Source: Leishmania donovani (lineage: Eukaryota > Euglenozoa > Kinetoplastea > Trypanosomatida > Trypanosomatidae). From it: a stretch of 64,000 nt of DNA. Positions 1 through 9,289 of this stretch are shown here, piece by piece; the first letter of the stretch is position 1; each line of letters opens with the position of its first letter. The stretch covers positions 228,501-292,500 of the forward strand of contig NC_018246.1 in NCBI RefSeq assembly GCF_000227135.1, in the 5' to 3' direction. The translations under genes were made by a program, and so were the position numbers. Below the pieces are notes generated by a model. That model was not told where the DNA came from and did not search any database. It saw only the letters and a list, made by a program, of their open reading frames with translations.

Positions 1-388
1 CCTCCGCTCTTCCCTCTATACGCGGCCTATATCAAGGTTTTTCTTCCTGTAGTGAGGAGGAAGAGGGGTGGCTGATGTGCCACACCTCTCCCGGGCTCAA
101 TTATAGGACTCCAGCCCTCGCATCTCGTTGTTTCTCGAGAAAGAGATGCGATTCTAAAGGAGGGTGATGGTGAAGAAACATTTCCGGTATTTCCAGCTGC
201 AGGGATGGATGGGCAGTTGAGGGTGAGAGGCGCAGTGCTTGGCCTGACAGCAAGTGCCACACAAGGAAGCCCATAACGTGGGCGCCAGGCACGTCTCCGT
301 GCTGCCGCTCAGCAGGCACCGCACAAGCACGGTGCATAGTGAGCAACGCTCGACAGATGTCGCTATCCTTGCACCAGCATCACGAGGA

Positions 389-408
389 TGTGTGTGTGTG
401 TGTGTGTG
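389..408. repeat. GT/TG dinucleotide microsatellite
   Basis: An uninterrupted TG run of about ten units in non-coding sequence. Such runs are common in Leishmania spacers and are length-polymorphic between strains. Confidence 0.9.
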
Positions 409-1184
409 CAGACCTGAAGCGTACTCTTCGTGATGTGCAGTGTTTTCCTTCTTCCCATTGCCTTCGCATCCCCTGCTGCTTAAGTGCGGGACATAAGAAT
501 CGTGCCATCATCGTAGGTTTGACCTCACGGCAGGCGCAGGGTGTGGGGTGCGGTGGCCGAGTGCGGACTCCCCAAAGCGGCCGAGGGGGAGAGCGTGAAG
601 AAGGTATCAGCTCCCTTCAGCGGAGAGGCGCACATGCGCACGCAGGAGCGAGAGAACAAAACGCACACACAAACGACTCAAGTGGAGTGCGTGCACTTGC
701 GCAGCACGGCTCTTTTCCATTCGTGCTGTATTCTCTTGTGTCTTCTCTAACTATGGCTCACCGCCTTCGCTCGGTTGCCTCTACTCGACTCCTCCCCTTC
801 CCTCCCTCCTTCTTTACGTATTGCCAACCACGTCAACGTGCATCCACCTTGAAACTCACACGCCCATAAACACACGACGTTTCGTTCTATGCCCACACAT
901 CTGTTCACACACCCACATATATATGTATGCATGTGCGCGTTTGTGTATCGTGTGCCTTTCTTCATGCGTATTCGGCATGTTCTTCGGCAGCAAGACCACC
1001 ATACGCACACAAGCAACAACCAACCCCCAGCAAACAGCTCGGCCACAATCGCGCGTGGTTATACAGGCCCCCATCACGCCTTTTTTGTCGGCACACCCTT
1101 CGAATTGACAGCCCGTCCTCGGCGTCACCCGCGAAGCTTCCGCACAGCCATCGAACGCCTTCTTCCCACAACGGAGGGTAATAT

Positions 1185-1200
1185 TATATATATATATATA
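1185..1200. repeat. TA dinucleotide microsatellite
   Basis: A TA run inside an otherwise C/A-rich spacer. It is the first of several isolated TA tracts in the spacers of this window. Confidence 0.85.
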
Positions 1201-2821
1201 TGTATACAAGGGAACGTACGTAGTAAACATACACGTTGCCGCCACAGACCAAAGACGCAAGAGAAACGGCGAACTGCGTTCACGTGGCCACGTACCCGGC
1301 CAGAAACGCCCCTCCCCCTCCCTTCTCCTTGCCTCCTTTCTCCTCTCCCCTCTTCCCCCCTCCCTCACCCTCCTCTCCATCTCCTCACATAGAGAAACTT
1401 CTCCCTCTCCATTGTTCTTTTTCGGCGCTTCGTTCTTACGTATTTAAGTGTGTTCTGTGCGTGCGTGTGTGTGCGTGTGGTTTCTTCGGTTTGCGTTTTC
1501 CGCTTTCGCTCTGCTGAGTGTGGGAAAGGGGGGGGGGGCTGTTCCGGAGTCAGCGCTCGAGCCAGGAAAAAAAGGTCATTAATAAACGACGTGCATTTGT
1601 TTTTTTTTCCGTGTGTGTTGGCTGGTTGGTTGGCGTGTGTGTGCTTAAAGGTGGGGAGGGCCAGGCGTTTCTTTTTGTTTGTCTCTTCTTCTCTGATTCT
1701 CACACCCCCTCCCCTTCCCTTTTCTTTGCTCTCCCTCTGCACGTCGGCGTGTGTGTGTGTCTTTCGCCTTTTCTGAAGTTGTTCGTTCTCTTGCCTCATC
1801 TCCTAGCGCTTCTTCGTCGTTGCAGCTGCCCCGTTTACTCGCCGACCCCCTCCCTCCCTCCCTTCCTTCCCCCGACTCATACACACTTCTTTGGCTAGCT
1901 CTGCTTGCCGTATCTTCTCTCCTTTAGTTTTTTTTTTTTTTTGAGGGAGTGTCTCGTTTCACTGCTTACAGGATTTTCTGTCGTTGTTTATCCACCGCAA
2001 CTTGGATCGGTTTTCTTTTTGCCTTTGTGCGTGTGTGTGTTCCCTCTCCCCCTCACCGTTTATAGCCAGCAGCTTCTACTCATTCATACATTGGCCCCCC
2101 CTATCTCTATCCTCCCCTCTCTTCTCCACTCTCGGTGCCGTCCTCACGCTCGACGCATCTGCAACGCTCCCCGGTCCCTCTGCCTCACCGCTCTCTCGCG
2201 CATATACAATATTCAAATTAATATCTGAGCAAGGGCAAGGACAGCATAACGCTACGTAAACCTCCCCGACAGCGTAAGTCCGACAAGACGCCAAGAGCAC
2301 GGACGCTGGCACGCCCGCATGTACCTGTGTTTCTGTTTCCTTGTTCATTATTATTGAATGCTTTTCTTCTTCGAAGTCAACTCATCTTTGCTTCAGCGTG
2401 TGTGCCTGACGTTTGTGAGTGCTCTGGCTCGCCGTCCTCGTCTTCCATCCTTGCTTCGGCTTGCCCGCTCTTTCCCATACGCACAGGCTCGCCCCACCCC
2501 CTTCCACACACACTTCCTTTCCTCTCTCCCGATAGTCACTCGTTCAATATTCTGCTCATCGCCTGACCGGTAGCCCCGCTCCATTTTTTGTTTTCTCTCG
2601 GAGGACAATCTTGCTCTTCTCTTGCTTCCAGGAGATCTGTTCCTCTTTCTCTCTCCACTTCCTGCCTTTCCGCTTGCGGCGTCGCTCCAGCTGCGAGGCT
2701 TGGACCATCACCGACGCGCACTCCCACTCCTATCCCTTCCGAGACAAGGCACATTCTATCAGGCGCTTGACCGGCGAAGCGAATCCGTGCTACCCAACAC
2801 CCGACTATCGCCGCTGATAAA

Positions 2822-3057
2822 ATGGCCAAAACAGCGCTTCTCGTGGGCGCTCTGCTCGCCCTCGTCATGTGCCTGGCGGCGACGGCCGTCTCGGCGCAGC
2901 GGTCGCTGGAGTGTCAAATGGTGTGGCAAGGTCCTTCCTCTAACAACAGCCTGCTGGAGTGCCTGGGGAACACGGATCGCATCCGGTCCCAGTGGCCCTA
3001 CTACCTGTATCCCGCCTTCGCTGCGCTCGTGTTCATCTTCACGGTGATTGGGCTGCC
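2822..3057 (+). other. Assembly duplicate of the 5' end of the membrane protein gene at 3425
   Basis: The ATG at 2822 opens 78 codons plus two bases identical to the start of the gene at 3425, then runs into 99 N. Upstream bases from 2554 are identical as well, so 2554-3057 equals 3157-3660 (504 bases). Identity covers leader and coding sequence and stops exactly at the gap edge. That is the signature of two overlapping contig ends placed side by side, not of a tandem gene copy. It should not be counted as a gene or pseudogene. Confidence 0.9.
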
Positions 3058-3156
3058 NNNNNNNNNNNNNNNNNNNNNNNNNNNNNNNNNNNNNNNNNNN
3101 NNNNNNNNNNNNNNNNNNNNNNNNNNNNNNNNNNNNNNNNNNNNNNNNNNNNNNNN
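3058..3156. other. 99-N gap at an unmerged contig overlap (2554-3057 = 3157-3660)
   Basis: The 504 bases left of the gap are repeated exactly to its right, an offset of 603. Removing one copy and the N run leaves the gene at 3425 intact. Confidence 0.9.
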
Positions 3157-3183
3157 GCTCATCGCCTGACCGGTAGCCCCGCT

Positions 3184-3293
3184 CCATTTTTTGTTTTCTC
3201 TCGGAGGACAATCTTGCTCTTCTCTTGCTTCCAGGAGATCTGTTCCTCTTTCTCTCTCCACTTCCTGCCTTTCCGCTTGCGGCGTCGCTCCAG
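3184..3293 (+). promoter_or_regulatory. Candidate spliced-leader acceptor region for the gene at 3425
   Basis: T/C-rich runs are followed by AG dinucleotides at about 3205, 3233 and 3292, the usual layout for trans-splicing in trypanosomatids. The exact AG used cannot be chosen from sequence alone. The leader would be about 130-220 bases. Confidence 0.4.
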
Positions 3294-3424
3294 CTGCGAG
3301 GCTTGGACCATCACCGACGCGCACTCCCACTCCTATCCCTTCCGAGACAAGGCACATTCTATCAGGCGCTTGACCGGCGAAGCGAATCCGTGCTACCCAA
3401 CACCCGACTATCGCCGCTGATAAA

Positions 3425-5450
3425 ATGGCCAAAACAGCGCTTCTCGTGGGCGCTCTGCTCGCCCTCGTCATGTGCCTGGCGGCGACGGCCGTCTCGGCGC
3501 AGCGGTCGCTGGAGTGTCAAATGGTGTGGCAAGGTCCTTCCTCTAACAACAGCCTGCTGGAGTGCCTGGGGAACACGGATCGCATCCGGTCCCAGTGGCC
3601 CTACTACCTGTATCCCGCCTTCGCTGCGCTCGTGTTCATCTTCACGGTGATTGGGCTGCCGATTCTGTTCTGCTGCCACTGCTGCAGCTGCTGCGAGGCG
3701 TATGTGAAGCCGAAGGCGGAGACGGACCTCGGCGTTGCCCGCTGCTGCCTATGGATGTGGATCGTGATTTCGGTGCTTGTGGCGTGCGGCGTGTGCGTGC
3801 TGCTGGTGTATGGCTCCGTCTTACTGGAGCAGGCAGCCAAACAAATTATCCACGACACCGAGTATCGCACGCTTGATTACTTCAACGACACCCGTGCGAA
3901 CATCACGATGCTGCTGACAAACTACAGCGCGGACCCACCGACACCACCGTCAATCGACCTTAGCGCCTTTGACGCCGTGAACGATAATGTTACCTACTAC
4001 GTGCACCTGGCGCGCAACAACTACCTCAAGTACTTCCGCGCTGCCGAGATTGTGGTCTGCTGCGTCGGCAGCGTCGGTGTTTTCCTGATGCTGTGCATGC
4101 TGATCTTTGCGCTGTGCCGTTGCAGTGGGATCTGCCCGATTGTGTGGAGCTGCCTGTACTTCGTGTTCGCGCTTGCATTTGCGTTGCTTGCGGTGCTGTT
4201 CACGATATGCATCTACGTGATGTCCGCCGGCTGCGGCGAGGTGGACCTCCAGTACAGCCGTGAGCCTGGCGTCTTTCAGTGGTACCTGGTGCCGTGGTGC
4301 GAGAAGCAGTTCGACTTCCAGGCGCTGCGGGCTCAGGTGCAGAGCCAGGAGCAGCAGGTCTCGCAGAGCGCCTGCGGGGCGCTCTTGAACTTCTGTGACA
4401 ACGATCCGAATTACTCGTTGGAGAATAAAAACCACATCTTCATGTGCGGCAACAGCATCACCGACAAAAGCCAGTGCAACTCGCTGGACGACGTGGTGGA
4501 CGTTGTTCTGAGCACATACGTGAAGCCGATGCTGACGAACACGCTATGTGCCAACCAGACGGGCATGGAGTACCTGGAGAAGTGTACGTTGATCTCCTGN
4601 NNNNNNNNNNNNNNNNNNNNNNNNNNNNNNNNNNNNNNNNNNNNNNNNNNNNNNNNNNNNNNNNNNNNNNNNNNNNNNNNNNNNNNNNNNNNNNNNNNAG
4701 CCTGGCGTCTTTCAGTGGTACCTGGTGCCGTGGTGCGAGAAGCAGTTCGACTTCCAGGCGCTGCGGGCTCAGGTGCAGAGCCAGGAGCAGCAGGTCTCGC
4801 AGAGCGCCTGCGGGGCGCTCTTGAACTTCTGTGACAACGATCCGAATTACTCGTTGGAGAATAAAAACCACATCTTCATGTGCGGCAACAGCATCACCGA
4901 CAAAAGCCAGTGCAACTCGCTGGACGACGTGGTGGACGTTGTTCTGAGCACATACGTGAAGCCGATGCTGACGAACACGCTATGTGCCAACCAGACGGGC
5001 ATGGAGTACCTGGAGAAGTGTACGTTGATCTCCTGCGCATCGCGGTGTGTGGACTACCAATTCCCGCCCCTGCATGCCAGGACAGAAGCCATTCAAATTC
5101 TGCAGGCTGCCAACTTTGCTGCGAATGCGAGCACTGCGCTGTCATACGTGTGGCCGCTGCTGGAGTGCAACTTCATCATTGACAAGATTGCCAACACAGT
5201 CGAGACGCGGAACTACAACAGCAGCTTCACCACGCAGAGCGATTATGTGCGCAGCTGCTCTGCGGTCCGCATATCCTCGGTGATGCTGGGTACCGGTTTC
5301 TTTGTCGGGGCGCTCATGTTCATCCTCGGCATTCACGTCATGCATCGCGGTGCGTTTATCTGGGCTGCCGGCAAGGAGAATGATGCAGTGCAGAAGAAGG
5401 ACGTTTCACCACCTGGCAATGCCGTCTCGTCACCCCTGAGAACACCCTAA
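3425..5450 (+). CDS. Five-pass membrane protein of prominin/tweety-like topology, split by an assembly overlap
   Basis: The gene reads 3425-4599, then continues at 5036-5450. The bases between are a 99-N gap plus a second copy of 4263-4599. Joined this way it gives 530 codons (529 residues) in one frame, which supports the join. Residues 1-25 form a signal peptide. Hydrophobic segments lie near 62-84, 107-129, 208-230, 239-264 and 473-495. The loop between the first two is Cys-rich (seven Cys between 83 and 107). Two extracellular loops carry N-glycosylation sequons and many Cys, and the tail is short and polar. This order (signal, short ectodomain, paired helices, loop, paired helices, large Cys-rich loop, last helix) is that of prominins and tweety-type proteins; the length is closer to tweety. 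Homology is inferred from topology only, and the function is unknown. It is expected at the cell surface or in endomembranes. Confidence 0.8.
4600..4698. other. 99-N gap at an unmerged contig overlap (4263-4599 = 4699-5035)
   Basis: The 337 bases left of the gap recur exactly to its right (offset 436). The offset is not a multiple of three, so the artefact shifts the frame of the membrane protein gene. Collapsing it restores one open frame. Confidence 0.92.
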
Positions 5451-5545
5451 AAAGGATGGGACCACCCCGTGCGCCTGTAAAGGCTGACCACACAAGACGG
5501 AATGAGGCAAGGAACGGTTAAATGAGGGGCCGCAAAGGTGTTTCA

Positions 5546-5567
5546 TGCACACTTTTTTCAGTGTGCA
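5546..5567 (+). other. Perfect 8-bp stem, 6-base loop hairpin in the 3' UTR
   Basis: Arms 5546-5553 and 5560-5567 are exact reverse complements around a pyrimidine loop (5554-5559). It lies about 95 bases after the stop codon of the membrane protein gene. It could be a 3' UTR RNA element, but chance is not excluded. Confidence 0.4.
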
Positions 5568-5999
5568 ACGCTTCGTGCTGCTCGGTGAATGCAGGGATAC
5601 CTCAGCGCCTGGCTTCAGGTCCGAGCACGCACTCTGTGCGAAAGGCCCATGGCCTGCCGCCGCGCCCTCGGGCACGGCTGGCGGACTCTTGACGTGGGCG
5701 GGAGGACTCGTGGGCGTAGCCTGCGCTGCATGCAGTGAGGTAGCCATGACGCTGAGCAGCGCCCCACGGTGCTGGCCGGCTCGCTTTTGTGGCGCATCGT
5801 CGCTGCAAGCCCGTGCTGTGCAGGGGGCGCGTCACCCCCGCAGGCCTGTAAGGCCTTTGGTCTCCCTCGCTCTCATCATTGCGGCGCAGCAAGAGACGAC
5901 GGGCACGCCGGTGGCGTCTCGGTGCTCCTCCAGCGGGGCGTACGCACAGGTGCAGGCCCGAGGACCCACAAGTGCGAGCGCTGTGTGCACGCGCTGCCA

Positions 6000-6098
6000 N
6001 NNNNNNNNNNNNNNNNNNNNNNNNNNNNNNNNNNNNNNNNNNNNNNNNNNNNNNNNNNNNNNNNNNNNNNNNNNNNNNNNNNNNNNNNNNNNNNNNNN
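6000..6098. other. 99-N gap at an unmerged contig overlap (5664-5999 = 6099-6434)
   Basis: The 336 bases before the gap recur exactly after it (offset 435). This makes the GC-rich repeat look longer than it is. Confidence 0.9.
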
Positions 6099-6738
6099 GC
6101 CCTCGGGCACGGCTGGCGGACTCTTGACGTGGGCGGGAGGACTCGTGGGCGTAGCCTGCGCTGCATGCAGTGAGGTAGCCATGACGCTGAGCAGCGCCCC
6201 ACGGTGCTGGCCGGCTCGCTTTTGTGGCGCATCGTCGCTGCAAGCCCGTGCTGTGCAGGGGGCGCGTCACCCCCGCAGGCCTGTAAGGCCTTTGGTCTCC
6301 CTCGCTCTCATCATTGCGGCGCAGCAAGAGACGACGGGCACGCCGGTGGCGTCTCGGTGCTCCTCCAGCGGGGCGTACGCACAGGTGCAGGCCCGAGGAC
6401 CCACAAGTGCGAGCGCTGTGTGCACGCGCTGCCAGCCACCGCTGGCGTGGTGTGTCGCATCCACGCAGGGCGGCACGCGGAGGTCCGCAGAGCAACGGTG
6501 AGGCACGGGGAATGCGTTAGAGGATCCAGACGAATCAACTGCCCACGCAGGGCACGCGTGCGAAACATGTGCGGCATCTCCCACCTCCGACCGTGCGGGC
6601 TGACGCGGCGCCGATGCGGGAAGCACGACGAGAGCACCCTGAACTCGCGCCATCGAGTCTTCCAGACTGGAGTGTGGAGAGTCACTGCACGATCTTGTGG
6701 AATGCCGCGGCTTGAGGCGACGGAGATTGCGCAACACG

Positions 6739-6760
6739 ACACACACACACACACACACAC
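6739..6760. repeat. CA dinucleotide microsatellite
   Basis: About eleven CA units in the GC-rich repeat region. The identical run near 7119-7140 is the other copy of the contig overlap. The run may be what ended the contig. Confidence 0.8.
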
Positions 6761-6790
6761 AAACACACAGGTCGGGTGTAGAGGGTCTCA

Positions 6791-6889
6791 NNNNNNNNNN
6801 NNNNNNNNNNNNNNNNNNNNNNNNNNNNNNNNNNNNNNNNNNNNNNNNNNNNNNNNNNNNNNNNNNNNNNNNNNNNNNNNNNNNNNNNN
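6791..6889. other. 99-N gap at an unmerged contig overlap (6510-6790 = 6890-7170)
   Basis: The 281 bases before the gap recur exactly after it (offset 380). The CA microsatellite at about 6739-6760 is therefore counted twice and reappears at about 7119-7140. Confidence 0.9.
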
Positions 6890-7313
6890 GAATGCGTTAG
6901 AGGATCCAGACGAATCAACTGCCCACGCAGGGCACGCGTGCGAAACATGTGCGGCATCTCCCACCTCCGACCGTGCGGGCTGACGCGGCGCCGATGCGGG
7001 AAGCACGACGAGAGCACCCTGAACTCGCGCCATCGAGTCTTCCAGACTGGAGTGTGGAGAGTCACTGCACGATCTTGTGGAATGCCGCGGCTTGAGGCGA
7101 CGGAGATTGCGCAACACGACACACACACACACACACACACAAACACACAGGTCGGGTGTAGAGGGTCTCAGCGGGCCCTAGCCTGCAGCTGGCCAACGTC
7201 CTGCTTGAGGTTATCCGGCATGCAGGTGGGCCAGCCCCCCTCCCCCACCCCCTATTACCCGCACGGCAGACGCCACCGCTTCCGCCCTCGAGTAAGGACC
7301 CGGACGCAGACCT

Positions 7314-7335
7314 NNNNNNNNNNNNNNNNNNNNNN
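7314..7335. other. 22-N gap, probably an unread G homopolymer
   Basis: Unlike the 99-N gaps, this one has no duplicated flanks. Both flanks align to the second repeat copy, where the same left flank is followed by 30 G (46529-46558) and the same right flank is preceded by 18 G (46683-46700). The missing bases are therefore probably G-rich. Confidence 0.65.
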
Positions 7336-8149
7336 AGCGGAGGCGGGTGAGCAGTGGCTGCATCTGCGTCTGTGTTGCTGACATGTGTTCGTGGGCGGGA
7401 TCGGGGCACGCTGCAGTAACGAGAGGAAAGCGCCAAAAGAACGAATATGTTTGGATGGCATTTGCCCTGGTGGTGGTGGTATACGTGTCATGTACAGAGG
7501 TGCTGTTCGCTATTTCATTATCTCCTGCTCGTGCTTTTTTTTTTTCGTTCTATCCTGTTAGCACCGACTCAACCCCTCACCCGTACACGCACAGCTCCTT
7601 GCGCGTTACACCGTCCCTCGTTCCCCCCCCCCGCTCTCCTGGTACCCACGGTATTGTTATCATTACGAATAGTTTTTTTTTTCTTGTGTGACGCGTGTTT
7701 CCTCCTCTTGTGTTCTTCCTGTTGAGGAAGGATGACGGGAGGAAAGGAGGCAGGCCATTCGTGTGGACACACACATATATCTACTGGTATATGCAAATGT
7801 CGATGTAGAGGACACCACAGGCCTTCCGCTCTAACCGCAGGGCCCTCTGCCCTCCTGTGCGCACACAAGTGGTTATGTAAAGGGGGCTGAACGCGCGCGC
7901 GTAGAGATGCGCCCATACGATACGCACATAGGAGCTGATGGGGTAGGGTGGCCGATAAAATCATGCGCAGTGCCCGAGCGTCCTTTTTCTTTCTTTTGGA
8001 AGTGTCTCTTTATCCTCGGTCAAGGTCGGATGTTTCCCCCTCCCCCCCCCCTCCCCTCCCCTCCCTCTACCCTTTTCCTTCCCCTCTCTGCTGTTCCTCA
8101 GAAGTGGCTGATGTGTTTTCTTTCGTGCTATGGAGCTTGCGCAGCTCCA

Positions 8150-8248
8150 NNNNNNNNNNNNNNNNNNNNNNNNNNNNNNNNNNNNNNNNNNNNNNNNNNN
8201 NNNNNNNNNNNNNNNNNNNNNNNNNNNNNNNNNNNNNNNNNNNNNNNN
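8150..8248. other. 99-N gap at an unmerged contig overlap (7864-8149 = 8249-8534)
   Basis: The 286 bases before the gap recur exactly after it (offset 385). Confidence 0.9.
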
Positions 8249-9190
8249 CACAAGTGGTTATGTAAAGGGGGCTGAACGCGCGCGCGTAGAGATGCGCCCA
8301 TACGATACGCACATAGGAGCTGATGGGGTAGGGTGGCCGATAAAATCATGCGCAGTGCCCGAGCGTCCTTTTTCTTTCTTTTGGAAGTGTCTCTTTATCC
8401 TCGGTCAAGGTCGGATGTTTCCCCCTCCCCCCCCCCTCCCCTCCCCTCCCTCTACCCTTTTCCTTCCCCTCTCTGCTGTTCCTCAGAAGTGGCTGATGTG
8501 TTTTCTTTCGTGCTATGGAGCTTGCGCAGCTCCAATATCCTCTTTCCTCTTGTGTGTTCTCGTTTCCTGACTCTACGTGGCGGCTACACAGGCTGATAAA
8601 GCCTTCCCCCTCCGCCACTCCCCACTCCCACCACGACCGATGGTGCTCCTAAAGGACGGCGAACGCACCAATGCGGGCAGGAGGCAGTAACGGGAGACCG
8701 TCGCGACGGGAAAGAAACTCATCGCGGACGCCTTCGAAAGGCGGAGTGTTGGGCCTTTTTTGCTTTGGCGCTTTTTCTCTCTTTTTCGCTTGTTCGTTTC
8801 GCCGTCTGCCACAGCAAAGCGCTGAAAGCAGACTTGTGAACCGCTTCGACAACTTCCCCACACAGCCCCCCCCCCTTCCCCCCCTTTTCCCCACATACAC
8901 GCACACACAGACACACCAGTACCTGTGCTCGCCTCCCCTTTACCCCTTCCCGGCCTCCACCCGCTTTCTTTAGTGTCTCTCTCCCTCGCTTTTTTTTTTC
9001 GTCTGGCGCATCCAGCTGCTATGTGGCTGCATGATGTGGGTGCTGGGTGAAGTGACGGGGATGGAAAAAGCGCTCCTGTCCTTGTGCGCATGCTCCTGCT
9101 ACACCTATGGCCCCACCTCCGCCGCCCGAAGGTCGCCTCGCAGTAACCGCATTCTTTCACATGTAATCCCTTCTCTCCCTCCTTTTATGC

Positions 9191-9289
9191 NNNNNNNNNN
9201 NNNNNNNNNNNNNNNNNNNNNNNNNNNNNNNNNNNNNNNNNNNNNNNNNNNNNNNNNNNNNNNNNNNNNNNNNNNNNNNNNNNNNNNNN
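9191..9289. other. 99-N gap at an unmerged contig overlap (8876-9190 = 9290-9604)
   Basis: The 315 bases before the gap recur exactly after it (offset 414). Confidence 0.9.

Larger units (their letters stand above)
1..2821. other. Spacer and 5' leader upstream of the five-pass membrane protein gene
   Basis: No convincing gene is seen on either strand. The stretch is T/C-rich on the + strand, with pyrimidine runs, a GT microsatellite near 389-408, a TA microsatellite near 1185-1200, an 11-base G run at 1528-1538 and a T run near 1928-1942. Short open frames here translate to low-complexity Cys/Val, Ser/Pro or Lys/Arg/Glu strings that follow the base bias, so they are not coding evidence. It probably holds the 3' UTR of a gene to the left and the trans-spliced leader region of the gene at 3425. 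Bases from 2554 onward are the first copy of an unmerged contig overlap. Confidence 0.6.
5570..7408 (+). repeat. GC-rich interspersed repeat, copy 1 (possible degenerate SIDER-type retroposon)
   Basis: This GC-rich block lies in the 3' UTR region. Its right end matches a second place in the window. 7336-7408 equals 46704-46776 at 72 of 73 positions, and about 40 bases ending at 7313 match 46304-46344 plus 46511-46528 after a 168-base insertion in copy 2. Between these parts copy 1 has a 22-N gap where copy 2 has G runs. Two gap overlaps inflate its length, so the true span is about 1.0 kb. SIDER elements are abundant in Leishmania 3' UTRs. I infer a relative from location and degeneracy and have not identified their hallmark sequence. 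Confidence 0.5.

Noticed and set aside
2822..3057. A second, truncated tandem copy of the membrane protein gene
   Set aside because: The identity extends 268 bases into non-coding leader and ends exactly at the N gap, as expected of an unmerged contig overlap.
5545..6501. 318-codon open frame on the + strand, with an overlapping 297-codon frame on the other strand
   Set aside because: Both run through 99 N, repeat the same translation on each side because of the duplicated contig ends, and lie in the GC-rich repeat.
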